NCBI RefSeq assembly: GCF_012650175.1
Contig: NZ_JAAILI010000055.1
Coordinates: forward strand, 1-64,000
Reading direction: 5' to 3'
DNA length: 64,000 nucleotides
Source: Sphingomonas sp. S2M10
GTDB taxonomy: Bacteria; Pseudomonadota; Alphaproteobacteria; Sphingomonadales; Sphingomonadaceae
Shown: positions 63,936 to 64,000 of the stretch, piece by piece
Position numbering within the stretch: the stretch's first letter is position 1
How the letters are laid out: every line of letters begins with the position of its first letter
Made by a program: the position numbers and the translations under genes
Notes under the pieces: model-generated
Databases searched by the model: none
What the model was told of the DNA's origin: nothing
The model's input: the letters and a program-made list of their open reading frames with translations, nothing else

Positions 63936-64000
63936 TTAGATTCCGACCTTCAGCGTCAGGAAGAACTGCTGCGGCGCGCCGATCATCAGCGTCTGGTTGT
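63936..64000 (-). CDS. C-terminus of a TonB-dependent receptor (partial)
   Basis: The minus strand ends NQTLMIGAPQQFFLTLKVGI followed by TAA (63936-63938). The GAP-Q-F-L-x-L-K pattern and the hydrophobic last strand are typical for the C-terminal barrel strand of TonB-dependent receptors in sphingomonads. The remainder lies beyond the window. Confidence 0.7.
   Translation of the reverse strand, partial: NQTLMIGAPQQFFLTLKVGI

Overview
The window looks like a chromosomal segment of a high-GC alphaproteobacterium, most likely a Sphingomonas-type sphingomonad. This is inferred from several traits together: TonB-dependent receptors in the style of that group, a PEPxxWA C-terminal sorting tag, a methionine synthase split into two genes, an rsmI-yraN-gshB order, and very frequent GC-rich intergenic palindromes. 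There is no transposase, integrase, prophage gene or CRISPR array. Most genes are housekeeping genes on either strand in short operons.

Layout. 1-5.4 kb: a partial lipoprotein start inside a perfect fold-back repeat, a HicAB toxin-antitoxin pair, uvrB, a PEP-CTERM protein, a small membrane protein and a metallo-beta-lactamase-fold hydrolase. 5.5-13 kb: ligA, a large TonB-dependent receptor and a LytS/LytTR-type two-component pair. 13-18.4 kb: an FUSC transporter and dienelactone hydrolase pair, gpmA, an amidase and an AraC regulator. 18.8-23.7 kb: class I ribonucleotide reductase nrdA and nrdB, separated by a DUF559 nuclease gene between two 137-bp direct repeats and by four small genes. 23.8-32.3 kb: a galactose/galactonate (De Ley-Doudoroff) cluster with DgoA aldolase, DgoK kinase, a sodium/sugar symporter, a GntR/FadR regulator, an IlvD-family dehydratase and a Gfo/Idh sugar dehydrogenase. 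An unrelated SDR/HxlR pair lies within it. 32.5-38.4 kb: a tripartite RND efflux operon. 38.5-44 kb: tRNA-Gly(TCC), hemW, a LppC-like lipoprotein, rsmI, yraN, gshB and a DedA protein. 44.2-52.8 kb: a TCA-cycle block (mdh, an exported protein, sucD, sucA, sucB, lpd) interrupted by a GIY-YIG nuclease gene between palindromic repeats. 53-56.4 kb: an HI0933-type flavoprotein and a second TonB receptor. 56.5-62.3 kb: a methionine-cycle operon on the minus strand (ArsR-methyltransferase fusion, metF, metH part 1, metH part 2) with a perfect 22-bp palindrome at its head. 62.4-64 kb: a small lipoprotein, an aldo/keto reductase, a small protein of unknown function and the tail of a third TonB receptor.

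The most unusual pattern is the link between small nuclease genes and palindromic repeats. Two composites have the same plan (repeat, small nuclease ORF, repeat): DUF559 at 20731-21374 and GIY-YIG at 50863-51365. Each sits between genes of one functional set. Solo copies or relatives of the same palindromes occur elsewhere in the window without a nuclease gene. This resembles the relation between REP elements and RAYT proteins, but with a PD-(D/E)XK-like or GIY-YIG nuclease in the place of the HUH enzyme. In the DUF559 composite the last bases of the repeat also supply the purine-rich ribosome-binding region.
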